DNA of 64,000 bases from Cobetia sp. L2A1 (GCF_009796845.1 NZ_CP047025.1:2232001-2296000); one strand, 5' to 3'; shown: positions 45,218-54,108, counted from the stretch's first letter. Program-made: numbers and translations. The notes: generated from the letters alone by a model not told the origin.

Positions 45218-46150
45218 ATGATGAAACTCAACTACGATCTCAACCTGCTGCGCACCTTTCACGCGCTCTATCTGGAGCAGAACGTCACCCGTGCGGGTGA
45301 ACGACTGCACCTGAGTCAGCCTTCGGTGAGTGCAGCACTCTCGAAGCTGCGCGAGCTATTCAATGACCCACTATTCATCCGTGACCGTCAGCGCATGCGT
45401 CCGACGGAAAAGGCCGAGCATCTGTTCCCGACCATCGAGGCAGCCCTGACGGACCTCGACGGCCTGATCAACAGTGAACGTCACTTCGATCCAACCACTG
45501 AACAACGTCATTTCGAGATCGCCGCCAACGATTACTTCGAAGTGCTGGTGCTGCCACAACTGGCGGTCATTCTGCGAGAATGCGCACCCGGCATCACGAT
45601 TCAGATACGTCGTCTTTCACAGGACATGAGCGAGGCTGGCGTGATGAGCGGCACCACGGATCTCGCCTTCGGGCGCCAGGTAGAGCCACCTGAGAATCTA
45701 GTGGTACGCGAGGTGATTCGGGAAGGCATCGAGTGTCTGGTCGGCAACGGCCACCCGCTGCTGGAGCGGCTGGATAGCGCGGGGCGAATGACGAAAGCGG
45801 ATTTCGAGCAACATGCCCACGTGCTCGTACAACCCCATACTCGACTCAAGAGCGGTATCTACAAGCAGCTGGAAGGCCAGGGGCTAAAGCGCGAGGTGGC
45901 TCTTGCCGTCACCTACTTCATGGCCGTGCCCTCTTTGCTCGAACGCTCGCCCTTGATCGCCAGCCTGCCGACAGGCTTGTGTCAGCATTTCAGCGATCAA
46001 TTTTCCGTGACCACCGTCGCGCCACCGGTAGCATTCGCCTCCTTCCCCTTCCACCTCAGCTGGCATCGCCGCTATCAGAAAGACCCCGCACATCGCTGGC
46101 TGAGAGATCAGATCATCGAGTGCTGTCGGGAGTTCTCTGGCGTCGCGTGA
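45218..46150 (+). CDS. LysR-family transcriptional regulator
   Basis: 310 residues. N-terminal winged helix-turn-helix (about 5-65: DLNLLRTFHALYLEQNVTRAGERLHLSQPSVSAALSKLRELFNDPLF), then the effector-binding domain with two lobes (about 92-300), opening FDPTTEQRHFEIAANDYFEVLVLPQL, as in the NodD/LinR-like group. The inducer is unknown. Two ATGs stand in tandem at 45218 and 45221; the ribosome site is weak. Divergently paired with the DJ-1/PfpI gene 210 bp away, its likely target. Ends before a terminator at 46186. Confidence 0.92.
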   Translation: MMKLNYDLNLLRTFHALYLEQNVTRAGERLHLSQPSVSAALSKLRELFNDPLFIRDRQRMRPTEKAEHLFPTIEAALTDLDGLINSERHFDPTTEQRHFEIAANDYFEVLVLPQLAVILRECAPGITIQIRRLSQDMSEAGVMSGTTDLAFGRQVEPPENLVVREVIREGIECLVGNGHPLLERLDSAGRMTKADFEQHAHVLVQPHTRLKSGIYKQLEGQGLKREVALAVTYFMAVPSLLERSPLIASLPTGLCQHFSDQFSVTTVAPPVAFASFPFHLSWHRRYQKDPAHRWLRDQIIECCREFSGVA

Positions 46151-46185
46151 GCTAGCCCGTGAACATGTGAAATACCGCCAACGAA

Positions 46186-46217
46186 AACGGCCCCTCATCA
46201 TTCGATGAGAGGCCGTT
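46186..46217. terminator. Terminator between lysR and the membrane-protein pair
   Basis: AACGGCCCCTCATC pairs with GATGAGAGGCCGTT (one C-A mismatch), with AAAA before and TTCTTG after. Convergent genes flank it. Confidence 0.85.
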
Positions 46218-46268
46218 CTTGATTGATCGCGCATCCGCTTTTCGCGCAGTGAGGCTATCGCAAGTGAA

Positions 46269-46739
46269 TCAGACTCGCTGGATATCGCACCCGGTACGCA
46301 CCGAAAGCTCTTCCATCAGGGGGTTGCGTTGCCCCTCATCAAACATGTTGAGGCTGAGCTTGAGTGTCTTTTCGCGCGACTTGGCATCATCAGACTGCAC
46401 ATACTTGATGCTGCATACCTTCCCCTTCTTGAGCGTCAGGCCAGTCACTTCCTTGTAAAGTGCCAGCTTGCGTCCCGCCAGAGGATTGAGTAGCAACGAC
46501 ACGTGATCTGACGCCAGAATAGCCGCTGGTTTTTTCTTGTAGGCATTGCCATGCATGAAGCAAATGACGATAGCCATGACGAGCGGCGCGAAACTAGCGC
46601 TGGGCATGTTCTGGGATATAGTGAAGAGGAACCCCACGACAAGAATTGCCAGCGCAATCCAGGCCAATGTCATGTTCATTCGCGAGTGCTTCTCCGCATA
46701 GAAATCGAGCGGCTCCGCCGTTGCAACCTGAGTGCTCAT
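46269..46739 (-). CDS. Uncharacterised membrane protein (two helices plus soluble C-terminal domain)
   Basis: 156 residues. A short N-terminus is followed by two hydrophobic segments (about 24-42 and 47-63), then a soluble part of about 90 residues with alternating charged and hydrophobic residues (AILASDHVSLLLNPLAGRKLALYKEVTGLTLKKG is split across several beta-like segments) that resembles a PH-like fold used by bacterial membrane proteins. I do not recognise the family. It overlaps the next gene by ATGA, so the two are co-translated. The terminator in front of lysR also ends this unit. Confidence 0.75.
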   Translation of the reverse strand: MSTQVATAEPLDFYAEKHSRMNMTLAWIALAILVVGFLFTISQNMPSASFAPLVMAIVICFMHGNAYKKKPAAILASDHVSLLLNPLAGRKLALYKEVTGLTLKKGKVCSIKYVQSDDAKSREKTLKLSLNMFDEGQRNPLMEELSVRTGCDIQRV

Positions 46740-47065
46740 GCAGCGTCCTTGTCAGCGTTCAACAAGGCTTCGCGACGCGCTTCAAGAGTCGACCCTTGAT
46801 CTTTCTCCTTCAACTTGCGTGCACCGATCATGGCGACAAGCCCTAAAGGAACGAACAACAGGCTACCGATCGCCACCAGAATGAAGCCAGCCTTGTGCTT
46901 GCCGACTTTCAGCAAGACACCGCCAAATACACAGATGCACCAGCTGGCGAACAATGACATCTGGAAGACGAAGACAGTGTCTGCCGACATGTCTCTATCG
47001 GCCACAATCTGCGGGAAGAACAACACGAACATCAGATTCAGGATCAAGCCGACCACCATTAACAT
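46736..47065 (-). CDS. Uncharacterised small membrane protein, partner of the downstream membrane protein
   Basis: 109 residues with three hydrophobic segments (about 1-20, 33-50 and 57-78) and a basic, highly charged C-terminal tail (GARKLKEKDQGS, then LEARREALLNADK). No family recognised. The start is uncertain: ATG at 47065 sits four bases after GGAGG and ATG at 47059 ten bases after; the frame is also open to 47080. It is translationally coupled to the 156-residue membrane protein, suggesting a two-subunit membrane unit of unknown role. Confidence 0.65.
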   Translation of the reverse strand: MLMVVGLILNLMFVLFFPQIVADRDMSADTVFVFQMSLFASWCICVFGGVLLKVGKHKAGFILVAIGSLLFVPLGLVAMIGARKLKEKDQGSTLEARREALLNADKDAA

Positions 47066-47176
47066 AACGCCTCCATGCATTAGTATATTTTAAGTCATAA
47101 ATATACCAGCATCGATGCTATCGGTCGTCCGATAATGTCGAGCCAATGTGGTCAAGAATCTTTCACACATCCAGAC

Positions 47177-47220
47177 ATGAAAACCCCTCCTTTACCAGCA
47201 GATAAAGGAGGGGTTTTCAT
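47177..47220. terminator. Bidirectional terminator beside the OsmC-YcaO gene
   Basis: 18-bp perfect stem ATGAAAACCCCTCCTTTA / TAAAGGAGGGGTTTTCAT with an 8-nt loop. It lies just past the OsmC-YcaO stop on the minus strand. Confidence 0.9.
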
Positions 47221-47235
47221 GACAATATCAGCTCA

Positions 47236-49428
47236 TCATACCTGCTTGGCGGCCAATGCAGCACGGTGTGCGTGCAGCTTCTGGTAGCTTTCGATCAGAC
47301 GCTGGTGACGGTCAAGACCTTCCAGCTGCATGTTGGTCGGCTCAAGACCGTGGAAGCGAACCTCACCATCCACGGAGCCGACCACCGCCGCCATCGTCTC
47401 TTCACCGAACATGCGGCGGAAGTTATAGAGATAATCCTCAAGCTCCAGCTCGTCGTCCAACGTGATCTCCAGTACGGCTTTCATGGCCTGATAGTAGAGG
47501 CCACGCACGACAGTATTGTCGTTGTACTGCAGGAACATCTCGACGCGATCCAGTGCGTCTTCATGCAGGCCCAGCGAGAGATCAATCATCAGCTTCAGTT
47601 CAAGAATCGTCAGCTGACCCCACACGGTATTCTCGTCGAATTCGATACCGATCAGGGTCTTGATGTCCATGTGATCATCAAGCTGACTTTCTTCCAGACG
47701 CTCCGAAAGATCTGCCAATTGCTCATCATCAAGACGATGTAGATTGAGGATATCTTCGCGATAGTCCAACGCCATGTTGGTGTTGTCCCACACGAGGTCT
47801 TCCACCGGATAGACCTCGGAGTAGCCTGGTACCAGAATGCGACAGACCGGCGCACCGAGATCCTCATGCACCGCCATGTAGGATTCCTTGCCGATCTCTT
47901 CGAGGATACTGAACAGATTGGCGACTTCTTCGTCATTGGTGCCGGTGAAATCCCACTCGACGAATTCAATATCCGTCTTCGAGCTGAAGAAACGCCACGA
48001 GACAAGGCCGGAAGAGTCGATGAAGTGCTCGACGAAGTTGTTCGGCTCGGAAACCGCATGCGAGCTGAAAGTCGGCGGCATGAAGTCGTTGAGCCCTTCA
48101 AAGCTACGACCCTGCATCAGCTCGGTCAGGCTACGCTCAATGGCGACTTCAAAGCTTGGATGCGCACCGAAGGAGGCGAACACACCGCCGGTCTTCGGGT
48201 TCATCAATGTGACGCACGCGACCGGGAATTGCCCGCCCAGCGAGGCATCCTTGACCAGAATCGGGAAGCCCTGTGCCTCGAGCGCCTCGACGCCCTCGAC
48301 GATTTCGGGGAACTTGGCCAGTACCTCTTTCGGCACATCTGGCAGCGTCAGCTCCTGTTCGAGAATCTCGCGCTTCACGGCTCGCTCGAAGATCTCCGAG
48401 AGACACTGCACCTGCGCTTCCGGCAGGGTATTACCCGCACTCATGCCGTTACTCAGATACAGGTTCTCGATCAGATTGGACGGGAAGTAAACCGTCTCGC
48501 CATCTGACTTGCGCTCGAACGGCAGTGACACGATGCCACGATCCGCACGCCCGGAGTTGGTGTCGATCAGATTGGAGCCACCCAGCTCACCGTCAGGATT
48601 GAAGATTGCAAGGCAGTAATCATCCAGCACGCCTTGTGGGATTTCATCTTTCGGACCCGGCTGGAACCACTTCTCGTTCGGATAATGCACGAATTCGCTG
48701 TCAGCGATCGCTTCACCGAAGAACTGATCGTTGTAGAAGAAGTTGCAGCTCAGACGCTCGATGAACTCGCCCAGCGCCGAACACAGTGCGCTCTCCTTGG
48801 TTGAGCCTTTGCCATTGGTGAAACACATCGGCGACGCGGCATCACGAATGTGCAGCGACCAGATGTGCGGCACGATGTTGCGCCAGGAGGCGATCTCGAT
48901 CTTCATGCCAAGGTCATTCAAAAGGCCCGTCATGTTGGCGATGGTCTGCTCCAGCGGCAAGTCCTTGCCTTCGATCCAGGTGCTCTGCCCTTCTGGCGGC
49001 TCCGCCATCAGCAATGCCTGGGCGTCCTCGTCAAGATTGTCGACCGTCTCGATCTCGAAGCCCGGGCCGGTCTGAACGACCTTCTTCACCGTGCAACGCT
49101 CGATGGAACGCAGGATGCCCTGACGGTCCTTGTCGGACAGCTCTTCCGGCAGCTCCACCTGGATCTTGAAGATCTGGTTGTAGCGATTCTCCGGATCGAC
49201 GATGTTGTTTTGCGACAGACGGATATTCTCGGTCGGAATGTCCCGTGCCACGCAGTACACCTTCACGAAGTACGCCGCGCACAACGCCGACGAGGCCAGG
49301 AAGTAGTCGAACGGGCTCGGCGCCGAGCCATCACCCTTGTAACGGATGGGCTGATCGGTGACGACCGTGAAGTCGTCGAATTTCGCCTCGAGCCTCAGGT
49401 TGTCGAGAAAGTTGACCTTGATTTCCAT
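47236..49428 (-). CDS. OsmC-YcaO fusion protein
   Basis: 730 residues. The N-terminal about 135 form an OsmC-type domain with both redox cysteines (C50 in SSALCAAYF and C112 in SIERCTVKK), which in OsmC/Ohr reduce hydroperoxides. From about 150 a YcaO domain follows (SLHIRDAASPMCFTNGKGST, ALGEFIERLSCNFFYND), an ATP-binding backbone-activating fold, and then the C-terminal helical repeat region of the E. coli YcaO type (about 560-730). E. coli YcaO helps the RimO-catalysed methylthiolation of ribosomal protein S12; the OsmC addition may link that to thiol or peroxide chemistry (inference). No RiPP precursor or partner cyclase is nearby. Single gene with its own terminator. Confidence 0.92.
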   Translation of the reverse strand: MEIKVNFLDNLRLEAKFDDFTVVTDQPIRYKGDGSAPSPFDYFLASSALCAAYFVKVYCVARDIPTENIRLSQNNIVDPENRYNQIFKIQVELPEELSDKDRQGILRSIERCTVKKVVQTGPGFEIETVDNLDEDAQALLMAEPPEGQSTWIEGKDLPLEQTIANMTGLLNDLGMKIEIASWRNIVPHIWSLHIRDAASPMCFTNGKGSTKESALCSALGEFIERLSCNFFYNDQFFGEAIADSEFVHYPNEKWFQPGPKDEIPQGVLDDYCLAIFNPDGELGGSNLIDTNSGRADRGIVSLPFERKSDGETVYFPSNLIENLYLSNGMSAGNTLPEAQVQCLSEIFERAVKREILEQELTLPDVPKEVLAKFPEIVEGVEALEAQGFPILVKDASLGGQFPVACVTLMNPKTGGVFASFGAHPSFEVAIERSLTELMQGRSFEGLNDFMPPTFSSHAVSEPNNFVEHFIDSSGLVSWRFFSSKTDIEFVEWDFTGTNDEEVANLFSILEEIGKESYMAVHEDLGAPVCRILVPGYSEVYPVEDLVWDNTNMALDYREDILNLHRLDDEQLADLSERLEESQLDDHMDIKTLIGIEFDENTVWGQLTILELKLMIDLSLGLHEDALDRVEMFLQYNDNTVVRGLYYQAMKAVLEITLDDELELEDYLYNFRRMFGEETMAAVVGSVDGEVRFHGLEPTNMQLEGLDRHQRLIESYQKLHAHRAALAAKQV

Positions 49429-49781
49429 GAACGATGCACCGCTGTGAAGAGTGTGAGCCTGCGCGCCTGGAAGGCGGCTGCGCGATGGTCGCCATTATCC
49501 AGATTTTGGAGGGCTACGTCGCGGGGGAAAAGGAGAGCCGAAGCCTCAAGACCCTGAATCCTTGATCTGACTGGCCTCCATATCGATACGTCCTAGCAGA
49601 AGTCCCCACAAAAATTTATTCGTGGCTATGCCCCTTACTTTCTTGACGATCCGGCCTTTCTCACCTATTGGTTAATTTATACGTATAAATACAATAATTG
49701 ATGCATTGCCATGTTTGGTTCCCTGCCGTAATTCTCGGCAGGTCATAGCCCGCCCCACCAACCACAATAAAGGGGAATGCA
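49429..49781. other. Promoter region of the DUF3311/SSS/amidase unit
   Basis: 353 bp between divergent genes with no gene of its own. It contains a perfect 16-bp palindrome at 49675-49690 and a small hairpin at 49722-49742 (CCTGCCG-taattct-CGGCAGG) about 40 bp before the next start. Confidence 0.5.
49675..49690. promoter_or_regulatory. Perfect 16-bp palindrome, operator candidate
   Basis: ATTTATACGTATAAAT reads the same on both strands, about 92 bp upstream of the DUF3311-like gene. A homodimeric repressor or activator site is likely; the regulator is unknown. Confidence 0.55.
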
Positions 49782-50021
49782 ATGAGAAAGCGCTTTACTA
49801 CCCGCAAGGTCGCTATATACGGCTTCATGCTGCTTGGCTTCGCCATGCTTGAGAGCCCATTGATACTGATGGCCAACAAGATCGAGCCCATGGTAATGGG
49901 GATCCCGTTTTTCCTTGTCTGGAACCTGGTGTGGTGGGGGTTCCTCACCGCAGTATTCCTATACGCCTACCTGACTAACTGGGGTAGTGCTAGAGCCACC
50001 TCAACTACCGACAATCGCTGA
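49782..50021 (+). CDS. Small membrane protein, DUF3311-like transporter partner
   Basis: 79 residues with two membrane helices (about 12-31 and 38-66). Short proteins of this type (YhdT/DUF3311-like) are commonly encoded just before an SSS symporter and are thought to be accessory subunits. GGGG-AAT precedes the ATG (AAAGGGGAATGCA). Ten bases separate it from the symporter gene, so they form one transcription unit. Confidence 0.75.
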   Translation: MRKRFTTRKVAIYGFMLLGFAMLESPLILMANKIEPMVMGIPFFLVWNLVWWGFLTAVFLYAYLTNWGSARATSTTDNR

Positions 50022-50031
50022 GGAGCTCACC

Positions 50032-51552
50032 ATGACAGGAAGTATCTTGATCATCGCGGCCTTCATGATCATTCCCTTGATCGTCGGGCTTGTATCAGCA
50101 CGGAAAGCTCAAACTACCAGTGAAGACTTCTTTGTCCAGGGAAGAGCCATGGGTAGCGTTGCCGTGTTCTTCACGGTCGCCGCCACCTGGTGGAGTGCCT
50201 TTGCCTTTCTTGGCTCAAATGCCACCTTCTATACCAGCGGTCCCATCTATCTCACTGCCCTGGCATGGAATCTCCTGTTTGGTTTCATGTACTACTGGGT
50301 GGGTAAACGAGTCTGGTATCTCGGGAAGCGCTTCGACTACCTGACACCATCAGACCTGATGGGGGATTTCTATAACAGTGAAGCCCTGAGAATCCTTGTC
50401 GCTGTCATCACGCTGATCTTCACCGTACCTTACCTGCAGATTCAGCTTACAGGCGGTGCCTACCTGATCGAGGTCGCCTCTGGCGGCGTCGTGCCTTTCT
50501 GGCTAGCCGCCTTGCTGTTCTACTTCATCATCATTGTCTATGTCTGGGTCGGCGGGATTCGTGCCATTGCCTGGACGGATGTGATCTATGGGGCACTTCT
50601 GTTCTTCGGCATGATGTATGCGGGCTACTACATCGCAGGTAAGGTCGGCGGACCGGCCAGCATGTTCGCCCAACTTGCCAGTAGCTCACCAGGGCATCTG
50701 ACTCTACCTGGGCCAAATGGCAACATGGGTTATTCCATGTGGTTCTCACTGTTCGTGATTGTCGCCATCGGGGCGTTCATGGGCCCGCAAATCTGGCTGC
50801 GCATGTACTCTGTAAAGAGCGGCAAGCTATTTGGCTTGATGCCGTTCTTGCTCGGGCTTGCTGCATTCGCGTACTTCGGTTCAGTCCTGACGGGCTATAC
50901 CGGTGTGCTACTCGAGCCGGGTCTGGAGAACGCTGATCAGATCCTCCCCGTCATGCTGATGAACTATGCCCCTTACCTGCTGGCGTCATTGATCATGGCC
51001 GCAGGCGCGGCGGCAGCAATGTCCACGGCAAATTCACAGATTCATGCGGTATCAACCGTCGTGACCATGGATATCTATAAGCGCTACGTCAACCCTGCCG
51101 CCAATCAGGCAAGAATCGTCCATATCGGACGTCTCTCTTTGGTCGGCTTCTCCCTCGCGGCCTATATTCTGGCACTTACCGTTCCGGGACTCCTTGTTAC
51201 CATCGGTATCGCCGCTCTGGCTGGAACAGCTCAATTGATCGTGCCGACATTGGGCGCGATCACTTGGCGTAAAGCTCACCCCATGGCTGCCTTCTGGGGG
51301 CTCATGTTAGGGGTGACGACAGTACTGTGGCTTTCTTACGGTGCGAGCACTAGTAACCCATTAGGTCTGCATGCTGGCATCTGGGGCCTGGTTCTCAACA
51401 CTGCGGTATTTGTCGTATTGAGCCTTGTCCTGCAACGACAGGATCATGATGTCGTCGAGCGCTTCGCTAAAGCGCGTCAGGATTACACTGCCGAGTATCA
51501 TCCCGAGCAACTTGAAGACTCCGACTCCAGCCAAGCTACTAGCACTCAATAA
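50032..51552 (+). CDS. Sodium:solute symporter (SSS family)
   Basis: 506 residues from the ATG at 50032 (AGGAG upstream); the frame is open 15 codons earlier within the previous gene. About thirteen helices with the SSS pattern: SARKAQTTSEDFFVQGRAMG, ATWWSAFAFLGSNATFY, and the sodium-site region AGAAAAMSTANSQIHAVSTVV near residue 325. It resembles the PanF/proline branch, so substrate could be a small organic acid, amino acid or amide; the amidase gene following it hints at an amide or hydrolysis-linked substrate. Confidence 0.88.
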   Translation: MTGSILIIAAFMIIPLIVGLVSARKAQTTSEDFFVQGRAMGSVAVFFTVAATWWSAFAFLGSNATFYTSGPIYLTALAWNLLFGFMYYWVGKRVWYLGKRFDYLTPSDLMGDFYNSEALRILVAVITLIFTVPYLQIQLTGGAYLIEVASGGVVPFWLAALLFYFIIIVYVWVGGIRAIAWTDVIYGALLFFGMMYAGYYIAGKVGGPASMFAQLASSSPGHLTLPGPNGNMGYSMWFSLFVIVAIGAFMGPQIWLRMYSVKSGKLFGLMPFLLGLAAFAYFGSVLTGYTGVLLEPGLENADQILPVMLMNYAPYLLASLIMAAGAAAAMSTANSQIHAVSTVVTMDIYKRYVNPAANQARIVHIGRLSLVGFSLAAYILALTVPGLLVTIGIAALAGTAQLIVPTLGAITWRKAHPMAAFWGLMLGVTTVLWLSYGASTSNPLGLHAGIWGLVLNTAVFVVLSLVLQRQDHDVVERFAKARQDYTAEYHPEQLEDSDSSQATSTQ

Positions 51553-51709
51553 CGAAAGGTATAGGGGTCTGCTCATGGCAGGCCCCTACTCTTTTACGCT
51601 CGGTGTTTTCCACCCTCTGATAGCGTCAGGGACTTAATTCAAGAGCATTCCTTGTCGCCCATCTCCGTGACATGACTGGCACTTTCTCTACAAGGGAGAA
51701 CTCATTCTC

Positions 51710-53125
51710 ATGAAGCACCAAAATCTTCCTACACAGCTTTCAGAGCTGACGGCCCATCAAGCGCTCGACTTGTTCCGGCGTCGTGAGCTGTCTCCCATTG
51801 AACTGGCCCGTGACTGCCTTGCGCGTATCGACGACGTGAATCCGAGTATCAATGCCTTCGTTCACGTTGCACACGATGAGGCGATGAGAGCTGCTCTAAA
51901 ATCAGAAACTCGCTGGATGAACGGCAGTCCTTGTGGCCCATTGGACGGAGTACCGACAACCATCAAGGACCTCACGCTGACGCGCGACATGCCAACGCGA
52001 TATGGTTCGGCCACCTCAGACGCTGAGGCTCCCAATGCCACGGACGCACCTGTGGCAGGACATCTGCGTAGCGCTGGGGCAGTATTTCTAGGCAAGACTG
52101 CCTCTCCAGAATTTGGTTGGAAAGGTGTCACTGACAACCCTCTTCATGGTGTCACGCGCAACCCCTGGGATCTGTCGCTGACACCTGGAGGCTCTTCAGG
52201 CGGCGCAGGAGTAGCAGCAGCCTTGAATCTTGGCATGCTACACCAGGGGAGCGATGCAGGAGGGTCGATCAGGATTCCGTGCAGTTTCACAGGTACCTTC
52301 GGCTTGAAGCCAACGTTCGGCTGGATCCCGCAATGGCCTTCAAGTGCCATGTCGACTCTTTCACACCTGGGCCCCATGACGCGAACCGCAGCAGATAGCG
52401 CCTTGATGCTGGCCAGCATGACGCAACCCGATGCGCGCGACGGCTTCCTCGGGAATCCGCAGTGTCCTGATTGGAGTACTCCTCCACCTCGTTCTCTCGA
52501 GGGTTGGCGAATCGCTTATAGCCCGACACTGGGTTATGTCGATGTGGCTGACGACATACGTCGACGAGTGGATGAAGCAGTAATGCAATTGGCGATACTG
52601 GGTGCTGAGATAATAGAGATCGACCCGGGTTTTTCGTGCCCTCTGGATACCTTCAATACGCTTTGGTTTGCTGGTGCTACGCAAGTCGTCGAAAAACTTG
52701 CAAAGAATCAGCTCAATGAGATGGATCCGGGATTCCTGGATATTGCTGAGCGCGGCAGCAAAATCTCATTGGCTCGCTATCTGGAAGCGGGACGCGAGCG
52801 CACGGCACTGACCGCGCATATGCAGGCCTTTCATCAACAATGGGATCTACTCGTCACCCCCACTCTTCCACTCTCCCCCTTTGCCGCCGGATTCAACGTG
52901 CCTCCCGACGGCGCTTATCAGGATTGGATGGAGTGGACGCCATTCAGCTACCCCTTCAATCTGACACAACAGCCAGCCGCATCACTGCCCTGTGGCCTGG
53001 ATGACACGGGGCTCCCGGTCGGCCTGCAATTGATCGGCGCAAAATTTGAAGATATGAAAGTCATGCATGCTGCGATGCTGCTGGAAGCACGCCTCCCGAG
53101 ACTGTCTCCTCCGCTACTACGATGA
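51710..53125 (+). CDS. Amidase (amidase-signature family)
   Basis: 471 residues. The Ser-cisSer-Lys triad is visible: K86 in PTTIKDL, S162 in TPGGSSGGAG and nucleophile S186 in GSDAGGSIRIP. It hydrolyses a carboxamide; the substrate is not known. AAGGGAG lies eleven bases before the ATG at 51710. It follows the symporter gene by 157 bp on the same strand and is probably in the same unit. Together with the imidase-like hydrolase at 59890 it could act as the half-amide hydrolysing step of an imide pathway (inference). Confidence 0.88.
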   Translation: MKHQNLPTQLSELTAHQALDLFRRRELSPIELARDCLARIDDVNPSINAFVHVAHDEAMRAALKSETRWMNGSPCGPLDGVPTTIKDLTLTRDMPTRYGSATSDAEAPNATDAPVAGHLRSAGAVFLGKTASPEFGWKGVTDNPLHGVTRNPWDLSLTPGGSSGGAGVAAALNLGMLHQGSDAGGSIRIPCSFTGTFGLKPTFGWIPQWPSSAMSTLSHLGPMTRTAADSALMLASMTQPDARDGFLGNPQCPDWSTPPPRSLEGWRIAYSPTLGYVDVADDIRRRVDEAVMQLAILGAEIIEIDPGFSCPLDTFNTLWFAGATQVVEKLAKNQLNEMDPGFLDIAERGSKISLARYLEAGRERTALTAHMQAFHQQWDLLVTPTLPLSPFAAGFNVPPDGAYQDWMEWTPFSYPFNLTQQPAASLPCGLDDTGLPVGLQLIGAKFEDMKVMHAAMLLEARLPRLSPPLLR

Positions 53126-53834
53126 TCAATCATTTGGTGGAGACAAACGCCGAGTGAAAAATTATTACAAGACTGATGGTGGGCAATGACGCTACATCAC
53201 CATCAGTTATTATAATAACCGATAGTGGAAAATGATACTGATTCACTATCGTTTATTATAATAATCACAATAAAAACTTAAATAAAGCAGATTCTGACAG
53301 GCATATATAAAGCTCCGAAAATAGCATTCAAAATTTTCGAAGCTCAATAAAAAGTCTTCGCTTAGTGTTTCATTACTAGAGAATAAAATGTAAAAATAAA
53401 CTCGAATTGGCCTTTATTAACCTTCTAATTATCACTCTCCGCATTATCTACACAACTCCCCTGACAATAGGGTACATGCAATACAATACTGCCAAATGGA
53501 AACAAACTAATCAGCAGACACCAACCCACGGACATTGATAGCCTGAGTAATGCCCCACTGCTGGGTAGCATTTCCTTTTCCTATCGCAATTTAGTTTGAA
53601 TATCGTTGATTGAACTCAGAATAGCTGCTGTATAGAGACAAATTGGACATATTGATTCGAATAATTTATGGTTGCTTGTGGAAAGCATAATACGAAAAAA
53701 TAATTGTTACATTCCGCATACATTTATGTGCTTGGCGACCAGTCGCTCAGGGCGCACAGCGTATGCCGTTGACCAAGGATATTGCTTAAAAATACCGCCA
53801 TAGCTGATGGCTACACTCAATAACAAGGAAGATC
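53126..53834. other. AT-rich intergenic region with palindromes and hairpins
   Basis: This is the most AT-rich long stretch in the window and has no supported gene before 53835. It begins with two hairpin-plus-palindrome units (53173-53264), followed by an imperfect stem AGCT(c)CGAAAAT / ATTTTCG(a)AGCT at 53311-53344. The rest (53345-53834) shows no clear element; it must carry the promoter of the second symporter unit. Composition suggests transferred DNA or an undetected RNA gene. Confidence 0.5.
53173..53264 (+). repeat. Paired hairpins each followed by the palindrome TTATTATAATAA
   Basis: Hairpin 1: CTGATGGTG (53173-53181) with CACCATCAG (53199-53207), then TTATTATAATAA at 53207-53218. 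Hairpin 2: GATAGTG (53221-53227) with CACTATC (53244-53250), then the same 12-bp palindrome at 53253-53264. The first may terminate the amidase unit. Confidence 0.6.
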
Positions 53835-53957
53835 ATGAGACTTCATTATACTGATGAAGGACGATGCATGCCCCGACGTCCCCCCCCCCGCCACTTTCCT
53901 CGACGGGAAGTGCTAAAAGCCCAGTCACTACCGACTGAGTCTGCCGATAATCAATGA
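53835..53957 (+). CDS. Putative 40-residue leader-like ORF with a C10 tract
   Basis: ATG at 53835 has AAGGAA five bases upstream and runs 40 codons to TGA at 53955. The product is basic and proline-rich (MRLHYTDEGRCMPRRPPPR at its start). Codons for the proline run include ten consecutive C at 53880-53889, a hotspot for slippage that would shift the frame. It ends about 150 bp before the second symporter gene. No homology recognised; it may not be translated. Confidence 0.3.
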   Translation: MRLHYTDEGRCMPRRPPPRHFPRREVLKAQSLPTESADNQ

Positions 53958-54108
53958 CGCGGCATATCGCGCTGCGCAGGACCTCAGTTGCCTGTGCAAA
54001 TAATGCTGTATTCGTCTACGGCTAAGAACCTTCCTCTCATTACTCGTCGCTGTCGACAGTGATTTCTGCTGCTGACCAGTGCCCTGTTAACCCACAGAGG
54101 GTCCGTTC

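Noticed and set aside
47236..49428. OsmC-YcaO gene as part of a RiPP (azole/thiopeptide) cluster
   Set aside because: No cyclase-partner, dehydrogenase or precursor-peptide gene is adjacent, and the C-terminal region is of the E. coli YcaO helical type.
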